Positions 1 through 6,929 of a stretch of DNA of 11,129 nucleotides are shown here, piece after piece. Source of the DNA: Tenuifilum sp040752515 (GTDB lineage: Bacteria; Bacteroidota; Bacteroidia; Bacteroidales; Tenuifilaceae); contig JBFMGQ010000048.1 of NCBI GenBank assembly GCA_040752515.1, forward strand, positions 1 to 11,129. Direction: 5' to 3'. The notes under the pieces were generated by a model, which was not told the origin of the DNA, did not search any database, and was given only the letters and a program-made list of their open reading frames with translations. Each line of letters starts with the position of its first letter. Position 1 is the stretch's first letter. The translations under genes and the position numbers were made by a program.

Positions 1-117
1 AGGGACAACTTCAACTATTGTTTTGAGGGGGGAGGTCTCTTTTTAGTAATGAATTTTAATATCTGATTATCATGCATTTATTGGCGCAAGACCCAATATT
101 TGCATTTTAGTCGGACA
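1..117. other. Foreign-looking segment abutting a truncated receptor gene (possible mobile-element end)
   Basis: This stretch does not continue the beta-barrel coding sequence of the receptor gene to its right: reading frame similarity stops near 117 and a TGA follows at 72-70. It contains an imperfect hairpin with arms at 74-84 and 93-103 (9 of 11 pairs, 8-nt loop). The junction side reads TTTTAGTCGGACAATAGTG on the plus strand, which could be an element terminus. No transposase can be recognised in the first 66 bases, and the other end of any element lies outside the window, so terminal inverted repeats and a target duplication cannot be checked. A deletion or other rearrangement would look the same. 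Confidence 0.35.
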
Positions 118-1554
118 ATAGTGATAAATAGTGTAAGCATAGTCGGCATCGCTTCGCCTAATTTGGGCTTTAAGACCTGACTCTATTCTGCCACCGTTGC
201 CAAAGGGTGTCACATAGTCGGTTTGAATGGTAAAGGTGTTCATCCACCCATCAGTTTTTGCCCGTTCAAGGGCATTGGATGGTATAGTATTGAAAACCTC
301 CTGCTGATTGATGTCATTCAGATTGTCGTTGGTATTCCTTGAAAAGAAAGCATCGGCAGTCCACTCCTTACCGGGGATATCGTATGTTCGCTTAAAATTG
401 AGCGAGTACTCATGCCCAAGGCCATCGTTCGAGTTAAGTGAAATTCGGTTATTCTGTAATGTATTACTGTTGAAGTTTGAATAGCTATTCGATAAAACAT
501 TGTTATCCATATCGAACGATCGCAAGTTTAAGTTACCAGTGAACGAGAGGGTAGTTTTGGAATCAAAAAAGTAGTCAACCCCACCCCGGATGTTGTGAAA
601 CAACATTACTGATTGACCATCGGAATTTTGGGAGAGGAACGATGAATCTGCCCCACCGTTAAAGAGCGTAACTCGGTCGCCAATGGAGTAGCGGTTCATT
701 TGCCCCCTGCGGAAGCTGTAATTGGCAAACACGTTAAGCTTATCCTGTCGCCAGTTCATATTAACCGAGGCATTATACTTATTGCCAGTTCCAGCATTTA
801 GGCTTACCATACCATTGTAACCTGCCTCTTTCCGTTTTTTAAGAACGATATTGATAATGCCGGTTATACCATCGGGGTCGTACTTGGCCGAGGGGTTAGT
901 AATAACCTCAACCCTGTCAATCATCTGGGCAGGCAATTCCTCCATGCTATTCAGCATCGATGGGCGGCCATCGATTAAGATATTCACGTTAGAACTGCCC
1001 CTTAGACTAACATTTCCATCGGTATCAACCTCAACCGAAGGAATATTTTGGAGCACATCGGCTGCCGTTCCGCCCTCAACCGCAATATCCTTATCGACAT
1101 TAAAAACCTTTTTATCGAGATTATGAAGCAACATCTTTTTTTCACCAGTAACCACCACTGCCTCAATATTTTCAGTGGCGGCGAGTATTGAAAAGGTGCC
1201 CAGATCAACCCTTGGTGAACGAGGCGACACAATAATTCCGTTTACCCTTCGACTCTGGTAGCCAATGAATTTTACATCGATGTAATACCTTCCGGGCATA
1301 AGCTTTTCAAGCATAAAGCCACCCGATGCATCAGTAAGTGTTCCTGTTACAAGCGACGAATCCTTGAGTTTATAAAGTGCGATATTGGCAAACTCCACAC
1401 CTGTTCTATCGAGTGAGTCTATCACCTTTCCGGTAATTATCCCGTTGAAATTGCTCATATCAAATCCCTGACCACCGCGGCCCTGCATATTGCTCTGAGC
1501 CATTGCAAAATACGTTAGAGAGAAAAGCATGAGAAGTAAAAAAATCTTTTTCAT
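70..1554 (-). pseudogene. Outer-membrane beta-barrel receptor (TonB-dependent receptor-like), 3'-truncated
   Basis: The 494-residue product starts with a signal peptide (about residues 1-19, MKKIFLLLMLFSLTYFAMAQ, cleavage near AMA-Q). A CarboxypepD_reg-like beta-sandwich follows (about 38-125, from GIITGKVIDS through FIGYQSRRV). Next is a TonB-dependent-receptor plug (about 130-240, with LQNIPSVEVDTDGNVSLRG, NILIDGRPS and RVEVITNPSAKYDPDG). The start of an outer-membrane barrel of the OMP_b-brl_3 type runs from about 245 to 479. Family members usually run to about 750-900 residues, so roughly the last third or more is missing. After YHY at residue 479 the last 15 residues (CPTKMQILGLAPINA) do not resemble barrel strands. 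The full protein would sit in the outer membrane and bind or import an unknown ligand. As it stands the barrel could not close, so I treat it as broken. It is monocistronic here, with no clear Shine-Dalgarno, which is normal for the phylum. Confidence 0.8.
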
Positions 1555-1583
1555 ATAGCTTACAGTTTGTTTATTCCGACATC

Positions 1584-1620
1584 AATTAAACATCAATATG
1601 ACACATAGGTTTAATTAAAC
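1584..1620. promoter_or_regulatory. Repeated AATTAAAC motif and 12-bp palindrome upstream of the receptor gene
   Basis: A perfect 12-bp palindrome (GTTTAATTAAAC, 1609-1620) lies about 55 bp upstream of the receptor start codon. Its half AATTAAAC recurs in the same orientation at 1584-1591, a spacing of 29 bp. The position suits an operator or activator site for the receptor gene. The sequence is AT-rich and short, so chance is possible. No convincing TAnnTTTG promoter element was found beside it. Confidence 0.25.
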
Positions 1621-1636
1621 TTGCGTTAAGAAGTAC

Positions 1637-1680
1637 AAAAAATAATTAGGGGCCTACTTTTTATAGTAGACCCCTTATTA
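1637..1680 (-). terminator. Intrinsic terminator after hydC
   Basis: Bases 1648-1658 pair with 1665-1675 (AGGGG, one mismatch, then CTACT against AGTAG) around a 6-nt loop. Further A/T pairs extend the base of the stem (1643-1646 with 1677-1680). On the minus strand the stem is followed by AATTATTTTTT, ending in the six-U run encoded by 1637-1642. It lies about 40 bp past the hydC stop codon and is the only strong terminator-like structure downstream of the hydrogenase cluster, so it probably ends that transcript before the receptor gene. Confidence 0.75.
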
Positions 1681-1717
1681 ACCAACCTAAACTAATACCT
1701 GATTTACAGGCATTATA

Positions 1718-2206
1718 CTATTGTTCTTCGTACTCCTTAATGATGTCCTTAACGCCATCGGGTGAAACGCGTCCGTAAACCTTTTCACCAATTAGCACTA
1801 CCGGGGCAAGACCACAAGCGCCAACGCAACGTAGGCAGTTAAGGGAGAATTTACCATCGGGTGTGGTTTCACCAACTTTTATGTTAAGCGTGCGTTTGAA
1901 CTCATCAAGCACCTTTTCAGCACCACGAACGTAACAAGCCGTTCCGGTACAAATGCTTATTGGGTGTTTACCTTTTGGTATCATGGTGAAGAACGAGTAA
2001 AAAGTAACAACACCATACACCTTGGCTACCGAAATGTTCAGCTCAGCTGCAACCACCTCCTGAACTTCGGCAGGTAGGTAACCAAAGGTTTCCTGAGTTT
2101 TGTGAAGCACATTAATTAGTTCACCTGGGTCGTTGTTAAACGACTTGCATATCTCCTTAATCTTGGCTACCTGCTCGGGTTTGAGCTCAAGTTTTATATG
2201 TGACAT
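1718..2206 (-). CDS. hydC: HydC: NuoE-like [2Fe-2S] subunit of NAD-linked [FeFe]-hydrogenase
   Basis: This 162-residue protein has the full length and layout of NuoE/HydC: an N-terminal helical bundle (about 1-75) and a thioredoxin-like [2Fe-2S] domain. The cluster ligands are C86 and C91 (CTGTAC) and C127 and C131 (CVGAC); C124 is an extra nearby cysteine. In HydABC-type enzymes this subunit docks on HydB and passes electrons to or from the FMN/NADH site in the cytoplasm. The ATG at 2206 is preceded by a strong GGGAGG ribosome site (2215-2220) that overlaps the hydA stop codon, so the two genes are closely linked. It is the last gene of the cluster, after hydA, whereas classic operons of the Thermotoga type put hydC first. 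NuoE of respiratory complex I is unlikely because no other nuo genes are present. Confidence 0.93.
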   Translation of the reverse strand: MSHIKLELKPEQVAKIKEICKSFNNDPGELINVLHKTQETFGYLPAEVQEVVAAELNISVAKVYGVVTFYSFFTMIPKGKHPISICTGTACYVRGAEKVLDEFKRTLNIKVGETTPDGKFSLNCLRCVGACGLAPVVLIGEKVYGRVSPDGVKDIIKEYEEQ

Positions 2207-2219
2207 TTGTGTATCCTCC

Positions 2220-3995
2220 CTATTTAATGTAGATATCCTTTTTCTTACTGAAGTAGTGAGTATGCAGCAGGTGGTGAGCCTTTTCGCTCATCGGCTTACC
2301 AAGGAACTCCTCGTAAAGCTTAACGATATAGGGGTTCTCGTGCGATTTGCGGATTGGCTTACCGGCATCCTCGCGGTATATAGCCTCCATACGAGCCTTG
2401 ATGATGGCAGAATTACCATGGTGCAGGGGCTGTCCACCGCCACCAATACATCCGCCAGGGCATGCCATTACCTCAATGGCATGGTAGTTTGCCTTACCCG
2501 AACGAACATCCTCGAGTAGCTTGCGTGCATTACCCAAACCATGAGCTATTCCAATGTTAATGGGCAAACCGTTAAAATCGATGGTGGCTGAGCGTATGCC
2601 CTCCATACCGCGAAGCTCGGTAAAGTCAATTTTTGATAATGGCTTGCCCGTGTAAACCTCATAAGCAGTTCGCACAGCTGCCTCAATTACGCCACCGGTA
2701 GCACCAAAGATTACTCCGGCACCAGTTGACTCGCCAAGCGGACGGTCAAAGTCCTCATCGGGAAGTTCTTCAAAGTTAATATTGAACTCCTTGATTAGGT
2801 GAGCCAATTCGCGGGTCGAAATCGAGAAATCAACATCGGGGTTGCCATCCACCTTAAACTCATCGCGCTGGCATTCGTACTTCTTGGCCAAGCAGGGCAT
2901 CACAGAAACAACTACTAGTTCATCACGTTTTTTACCCAGTTTCTCGGCAAAGTACGATTTGGCAATTGCACCAAACATCTGCTGTGGCGATTTGGCACTC
3001 GACGGAACATCGAGCATATCGGTAAAGTTATGCTCAAAGAAGTTTACCCAACCCGGGCAGCAACTGGTAAGTATGGGTAACTTCACGTTTTTATCGCCAT
3101 TCAGGAATCGGGTTAAACGGTCAAGTAGCTCAGTACCTTCCTCCATGATGGTAAGGTCGGCAGCAAAATCGGTATCGAAAACGTAATCGAAGCCAATTTG
3201 GCGCAAAGCGGCAACCATTTTCCCGGTAACAAGGGTGCCCGGTTTTAAACCGAATTCCTCGCCAAGTGCTGCACGAACAGCAGGAGCTGTTTGAACAAGT
3301 ACAGTCTTAGTGGGATCGGCAATGGCACGGATTACCTTAGCGGTGTGGTCAACCTCGGTTAAAGCACCGGTGGGGCAAACAGCCACACACTGACCGCAGT
3401 AGGTACAGGGCGATTTTTCCAAATCCTGTTCAAAGGCGGGTGCCACAACAGCCATGAAACCACGGTTTACGGCGCTAAGCGCACCTACGGTTTGAACCGT
3501 ATTACACATGGTTTCGCAACGGCGGCACATGATACACTTGTCAACATCACGAATAATTGAAGGTGAAAAGTCCTTCTTGTATGTTGACATTTCGGCGTAT
3601 TCCTGACCAGGAATCTCTCGAATTCCGAGTTTAATGGCCATATCCTGCAAGTCGCAACGACCGCTCTTAGGACAGGTTAAACAATCCTTGGGGTGGTCGG
3701 ACAGGATAAGCTCCATTACGGTTCGGCGTGCGTTTATAACGCGGGTGGTATGGGTTTTAACAACCATACCCTCAGCGCACTCGGTGGCGCAGCTTGGTGC
3801 CAGGTTTCGTCGACCTTCAACCTCAACAACGCAAATACGGCAACCTGCTGGTTTATTCTCAACTCCCAAATCGTGCAAATCCATGTAGCACAGAACAGGA
3901 ATATCGATACCCAACTTCTTGGCTGCCTTGTAAATTGTTGTACCCTTAGGTACCTCAACTTGCTTATTATCTATAGTTAATTTTACTGTTTCCAT
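2220..3995 (-). CDS. hydA: HydA: catalytic [FeFe]-hydrogenase subunit of a HydABC-type, NAD(H)/ferredoxin-linked enzyme
   Basis: HydA makes or oxidises H2 at an H-cluster. Numbered from the upstream GTG at 4004 (subtract 3 for the preferred ATG), the domains are: a plant-type [2Fe-2S] domain (C39, C55, C58, C72); a His-Cys3 [4Fe-4S] site (H104, C108, C111, C117); a two-cluster ferredoxin domain (C157/160/163/167 and C200/203/206/210); the hydrogenase core; and an iron-hydrogenase small-subunit-like tail (about 535-585). All three H-cluster motifs are intact: TSCCPGW (313-319), MPCLAKKYE (369-377) and EVMACPGGCIGGGGQP (511-526). The proton-relay cysteine C315 is therefore kept, so the enzyme should be active. 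I chose the ATG at 3995, giving 591 residues, because the GTG at 4004 lies inside the ribosome site AGGGTGAT. The gene begins 14 bp after the hydB stop. It lacks the C-terminal extension seen in Thermotoga HydA. Bifurcation is inferred from the partner subunits; maturation genes hydE, hydF and hydG are not in the window. Confidence 0.95.
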   Translation of the reverse strand: METVKLTIDNKQVEVPKGTTIYKAAKKLGIDIPVLCYMDLHDLGVENKPAGCRICVVEVEGRRNLAPSCATECAEGMVVKTHTTRVINARRTVMELILSDHPKDCLTCPKSGRCDLQDMAIKLGIREIPGQEYAEMSTYKKDFSPSIIRDVDKCIMCRRCETMCNTVQTVGALSAVNRGFMAVVAPAFEQDLEKSPCTYCGQCVAVCPTGALTEVDHTAKVIRAIADPTKTVLVQTAPAVRAALGEEFGLKPGTLVTGKMVAALRQIGFDYVFDTDFAADLTIMEEGTELLDRLTRFLNGDKNVKLPILTSCCPGWVNFFEHNFTDMLDVPSSAKSPQQMFGAIAKSYFAEKLGKKRDELVVVSVMPCLAKKYECQRDEFKVDGNPDVDFSISTRELAHLIKEFNINFEELPDEDFDRPLGESTGAGVIFGATGGVIEAAVRTAYEVYTGKPLSKIDFTELRGMEGIRSATIDFNGLPINIGIAHGLGNARKLLEDVRSGKANYHAIEVMACPGGCIGGGGQPLHHGNSAIIKARMEAIYREDAGKPIRKSHENPYIVKLYEEFLGKPMSEKAHHLLHTHYFSKKKDIYIK

Positions 3996-3999
3996 TGTT

Positions 4000-4007
4000 A
4001 TCACCCT
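4000..4007 (-). promoter_or_regulatory. Ribosome binding site that decides the hydA start
   Basis: The minus-strand sequence AGGGTGAT lies 4 nt before the ATG at 3995. A GTG inside it (4004) would add three residues (M-I-T) in the same frame, but it has no ribosome site of its own, only an AT-rich TTTAATTA-like leader. The ATG at 3995 is therefore the better start. Confidence 0.7.
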
Positions 4008-4009
4008 AA

Positions 4010-5803
4010 TTATTTAATGCTGATAGCATCGAATTTACACTTCTCCATACATGCACCACACTTGATACAGATTGACTGGTTGATTTCGTGTGGTTTTTTG
4101 CGCTCACCGCTTATTGCGTTAACAGGGCAGTTGCGAGCACAGGCGGTACAACCTACGCAAGCCTCAGGGTCAATAACATACTTCATGAGCGATTTACATT
4201 GACCCGAGGGGCATTTCTTATCAACCACGTGGGCTACATACTCATCGTAGAAATTGTCGAGAGTAGATAAAACGGGATTTGGCGAGGTTTGACCTAAGCC
4301 ACAAAGCGATGTATCCTTGATAACCTGCGACAGGTTGCGAAGTCTTTCGAGATCCTCCATGGTACCTTCGCCTTTTGTAATACGGTCGAGCAACTCGTAA
4401 AGGCGCTTGTTACCAATACGGCATGGCGAGCACTTTCCGCAACTCTCCTCAACAGTGAAATCGAGGTAGAACTTAGCTACCGATACCATACAGTCGTCTT
4501 CGTCCATCACAATCATACCCCCGGAACCCATCATGGAGCCAGCAGCAATCAGGTTATCGAAATCGATAGGGGTGTCAAGGTGCTTTTCGGTTAAGCACCC
4601 GCCCGAAGGGCCACCTGTTTGAACGGCTTTGAATTTCTTTCCGTTCTTAATACCACCACCAATCTCAAAGATTACCTCGCGAAGGGTGATACCCATAGGC
4701 ACTTCAATAAGACCTACGTTATTGATTTTACCTGCAAGTGCAAACACCTTGGTACCCTTGCTCTTTTCGGTTCCTATTGAGGAATACCAATCGGCACCCT
4801 TTAAGATAATTGGGGCTATATTAGCAAAAGTTTCAACATTGTTTACGTTGGTAGGTTTGCCCATGTAACCGCTTTGTGCAGGGAATGGGGGTTTGTTGCT
4901 GGGCTCACCGCGTAATCCTTCCATGGAATGGATAAGTGCAGTTTCCTCGCCGCAAACAAACGCACCGGCGCCATACCTTAACTCAATGTCAAAGCTGAAA
5001 TCGGTACCAAAAATATTATTCCCCAGTAAGCCATACTCGCGAGCCTGGTCAATGGCAACCTTTAACCGCTTAATGGCTAGTGGATACTCGGCGCGAATGT
5101 AAATGAGACCCTTAGAAGCACCAATGCAGTAACCGCAAATGGCCATAGCCTCAAGCACCGAGTGGGGGTCGCCTTCGAGTACGGAGCGGTCCATGAATGC
5201 TCCGGGGTCGCCCTCGTCGGCATTACATACCACATACTTTTGGTCAGCATGATTTTTGCTGGCAATTTCCCATTTTAAACCGGTAGGGAATCCCCCGCCC
5301 CCACGTCCACGTAGTCCAGATTTTTTGATGATATCAATGGTTTGCTGTGGGGTGTATTCGGTCAGAACTTTACCTAATGCCTGATATCCCTCGCGCGCAA
5401 TGTACTCGTCGATATTCTCAGGGTTTATAAAACCGCAGTTGCGGAGCGCTATACGCATTTGCTTGCGGTAAAAGCCCATATGCTTTGAGTCCTCAACGGT
5501 AGCCTTTTTAGTTGGATCAACGTAAAGCAAGCGCTCTACCTTGCGACCCTTAATAACATGCTCCTTAACAATTTCAGCAGCATCTTCGGGCTTTACCTGA
5601 GTGTAGAAAGTATTATCGGGTAATACTTTAACAATGGGTCCTTTCTCACAAAAGCCAAAGCAGCCGGTCATAATAACCTGAACTTCGTCCTGAAGGTTAT
5701 TGGCTGCCAGTTCTGTTTTTAGTTTCTCTGCTATTGCATCGCTTGAGGAAGCCTTACAACCGGTACCTCCACAAATTAGCAGGTGCATTTTATACTTTGC
5801 CAT
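4010..5803 (-). CDS. hydB: HydB: NuoF-like FMN/NADH-binding subunit of [FeFe]-hydrogenase
   Basis: HydB (597 residues) holds the NAD(H) site and the FMN thought to be central to bifurcation in HydABC enzymes. Domains in order: a thioredoxin-like [2Fe-2S] domain (C11, C16, C48, C52); the NuoF FMN/NAD fold with the glycine-rich loop GLRGRGGGGFPTGLKW (163-178) and CNADEGDPGAFMDR (193-206); an SLBB-type region (about 350-430); the NuoF [4Fe-4S] site (C455, C458, C461, C501); and a C-terminal two-cluster ferredoxin domain (C549/552/555/559 and C579/582/585/589). The last domain is absent from complex I NuoF and marks the hydrogenase-type subunit. A linker CPSGQC (C531, C536) may hold another metal. 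The start at 5803 follows a near-perfect GGGAGGT ribosome site (5811-5817). The gene sits 20 bp after the [2Fe-2S] protein gene and 14 bp before hydA. NADP rather than NAD specificity cannot be read from this sequence by eye. Confidence 0.94.
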   Translation of the reverse strand: MAKYKMHLLICGGTGCKASSSDAIAEKLKTELAANNLQDEVQVIMTGCFGFCEKGPIVKVLPDNTFYTQVKPEDAAEIVKEHVIKGRKVERLLYVDPTKKATVEDSKHMGFYRKQMRIALRNCGFINPENIDEYIAREGYQALGKVLTEYTPQQTIDIIKKSGLRGRGGGGFPTGLKWEIASKNHADQKYVVCNADEGDPGAFMDRSVLEGDPHSVLEAMAICGYCIGASKGLIYIRAEYPLAIKRLKVAIDQAREYGLLGNNIFGTDFSFDIELRYGAGAFVCGEETALIHSMEGLRGEPSNKPPFPAQSGYMGKPTNVNNVETFANIAPIILKGADWYSSIGTEKSKGTKVFALAGKINNVGLIEVPMGITLREVIFEIGGGIKNGKKFKAVQTGGPSGGCLTEKHLDTPIDFDNLIAAGSMMGSGGMIVMDEDDCMVSVAKFYLDFTVEESCGKCSPCRIGNKRLYELLDRITKGEGTMEDLERLRNLSQVIKDTSLCGLGQTSPNPVLSTLDNFYDEYVAHVVDKKCPSGQCKSLMKYVIDPEACVGCTACARNCPVNAISGERKKPHEINQSICIKCGACMEKCKFDAISIK

Positions 5804-5823
5804 TACAATTACCTCCCAGTGGA

Positions 5824-6222
5824 TTATTGGTTATCTATTGACTCGTAGTTGACAGGAATAATACCATCAACCAGTTCGCCATTTTTAATGTATCGTTCGA
5901 TAATCTCATCGGCCTTTTTGGTGTCAACATAGCCGAAAACAACAGGGTCGGCATTGGGTAACTTAACCTCAATGGTAGGTTCGGCATAGCAATACCCCAT
6001 GCAACCGGTTTGAGTTACAACAGCGTTAATTCCACGCTTTTCGAGTTCCTCAAGCAGAAAATCCATAACATTCTTTGCCCCCGAAGCAATACCGCAGGTG
6101 GCCATAGCAACCTTTATCTGAACAAGGTTCTCTGCAGCTTCGCCCTTTTCCCTAAGGTCGATTTTAGCCTGCAAGGTCTCCTTCATCTTTTTCAGATCGG
6201 CAAGCGACTTTACTTTTGTCAT
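5824..6222 (-). CDS. Small thioredoxin-like [2Fe-2S] ferredoxin-domain protein of the hydrogenase operon
   Basis: This 132-residue protein has a helical, charged N-terminus (about 1-33) and then a thioredoxin-like ferredoxin domain with MATCGIASGAKNVMDFL (40-56) and TQTGCMGYCYAEP (70-82). Similar small proteins are commonly encoded beside NAD-linked [FeFe]-hydrogenases, where a role as an electron-transfer partner or extra subunit is assumed. Only three cysteines are present (C43, C74, C78), where a [2Fe-2S] thioredoxin-like domain normally has four ligands; the CGIASGA version of the motif lacks the second one. The ATG at 6222 follows AAGGAG at an 8-nt spacing. Its leader is the only sizeable gap inside the cluster (107 bp) and carries a strong inverted repeat, so this gene may begin a separately controlled transcript or an attenuated segment with hydB, hydA and hydC. 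Confidence 0.85.
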   Translation of the reverse strand: MTKVKSLADLKKMKETLQAKIDLREKGEAAENLVQIKVAMATCGIASGAKNVMDFLLEELEKRGINAVVTQTGCMGYCYAEPTIEVKLPNADPVVFGYVDTKKADEIIERYIKNGELVDGIIPVNYESIDNQ

Positions 6223-6254
6223 AACTTGTTCTCCTTGTGTGTATTTGGTTGGTT

Positions 6255-6285
6255 TCGAAATATTAATCTAATAATTTTCTGCAAA
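6255..6285 (-). promoter_or_regulatory. Possible weak internal promoter before the catalytic genes
   Basis: On the minus strand a TTTG (6285-6282) is followed 19 bp later by TATTTCGA (6262-6255). The spacing fits the Bacteroidota sigma-A pattern TTTG-N19-TAnnTTTG, but the second element matches only in its TA. It starts just downstream of the 12-bp inverted repeat and would leave a leader of about 25-30 nt. I regard this as a candidate only. Confidence 0.2.
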
Positions 6286-6291
6286 ATTAAA

Positions 6292-6319
6292 TTCAATTGT
6301 TAAGCGATTAACAATTGAA
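6292..6319. repeat. Perfect 12-bp inverted repeat between accessory and catalytic gene sets
   Basis: TTCAATTGTTAA (6292-6303) and its exact reverse complement TTAACAATTGAA (6308-6319) flank a 4-nt loop (GCGA). It lies 10 bp past the stop of the GHKL ATPase gene, inside the 107-bp gap before the [2Fe-2S] protein gene. On the transcribed strand it would form a hairpin followed by TTTAATTTT, so it may work as a weak terminator or attenuator or an RNA processing site. It could equally be an operator in DNA. Confidence 0.6.
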
Positions 6320-6329
6320 AATATGTTTT

Positions 6330-6884
6330 TCAGCCTAAATTCGTTATTTGTAATTCGTCTAAATTTGAATTGATGTATTCCTTTATAACGGGGTAAACCG
6401 ATGGGTCATTTAGTGGAAGTCCCTCCAGTGCATCGCGGAGTTCAGCTGTTGAAACTGAAAATTCTTTGGAATTGACCATAACCTTAATTTTAAACTCAAT
6501 ATCAGGGTATGAACACATGAGCAAGGCCATTGTACCACCTATATCGCCCAACGGCAAGCAATCAATATGCGACCTAACAAAACGGGCTTTCAGAACAGTT
6601 CCCTTACCCTGAGTGGAAGCGATGCTAAACGCGCCACCCGTAAGCTCAGCATTCTGCTTTAGCAAAGGAATACCCAACCCCACCTTACGGGTTGTTCGTG
6701 TAGTGGTAAACGGGTCTATAACCCGCTGCAAAAATTCCTTATCCATTCCTTTGCCGTTATCGCTGACAGCGAGCTCAATATAATCATTTGTAGTGTTAAT
6801 ATCAAGGGTGACTTGTATCACCTTTGCATTGGCAACCACCGAGTTCTGAACAATATCGAGTATGTGAAGCGATAGCTCCTTCAT
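6330..6884 (-). CDS. Stand-alone GHKL ATPase (histidine-kinase-like ATP-binding protein)
   Basis: This 184-residue protein begins directly with the ATP-binding lid of the GHKL/HATPase_c fold: an N-box around HILDIVQNSVVANA (7-20, N14), G1 box DNGKGM (42-47), F-box-like DPFTTTRTTRK (57-67), G2 box GLGIP (69-73) and G3 box GKGT (93-96). After residue 110 comes a region of about 75 residues that I do not recognise. It has no sensor, no transmembrane segment and no dimerisation/phosphoacceptor histidine domain, so it is not a complete sensor kinase. It may phosphorylate or bind a partner encoded in the same cluster, or act as an ATP-driven switch. The ATG at 6884 follows AAGGGGAAAG. It lies 45 bp after the PHP gene and is the last of the accessory set. 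Small ATPases of this type are found beside [FeFe]-hydrogenase genes in several anaerobes; their function is unknown to me. Confidence 0.85.
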   Translation of the reverse strand: MKELSLHILDIVQNSVVANAKVIQVTLDINTTNDYIELAVSDNGKGMDKEFLQRVIDPFTTTRTTRKVGLGIPLLKQNAELTGGAFSIASTQGKGTVLKARFVRSHIDCLPLGDIGGTMALLMCSYPDIEFKIKVMVNSKEFSVSTAELRDALEGLPLNDPSVYPVIKEYINSNLDELQITNLG

Positions 6885-6929
6885 CTTTCCCCTTACAATT
6901 TATATCAATTTAAAACAACGCAATTAAAG

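Noticed and set aside
1..66. C-terminal end of a transposase on the plus strand
   Set aside because: A frame is open from the edge to a stop at 64-66, but about 21 residues without a recognisable motif cannot support a call.
1637..1680. The hairpin after hydC as a riboswitch or small RNA
   Set aside because: It is a simple stem with one mismatch and a following U-run, fully explained as an intrinsic terminator.
1718..5803. NuoE/NuoF/NuoG-like genes as part of respiratory complex I
   Set aside because: The large protein carries all three [FeFe]-hydrogenase H-cluster motifs, the NuoF-like protein has the extra C-terminal ferredoxin domain of HydB, and no membrane nuo genes are present.
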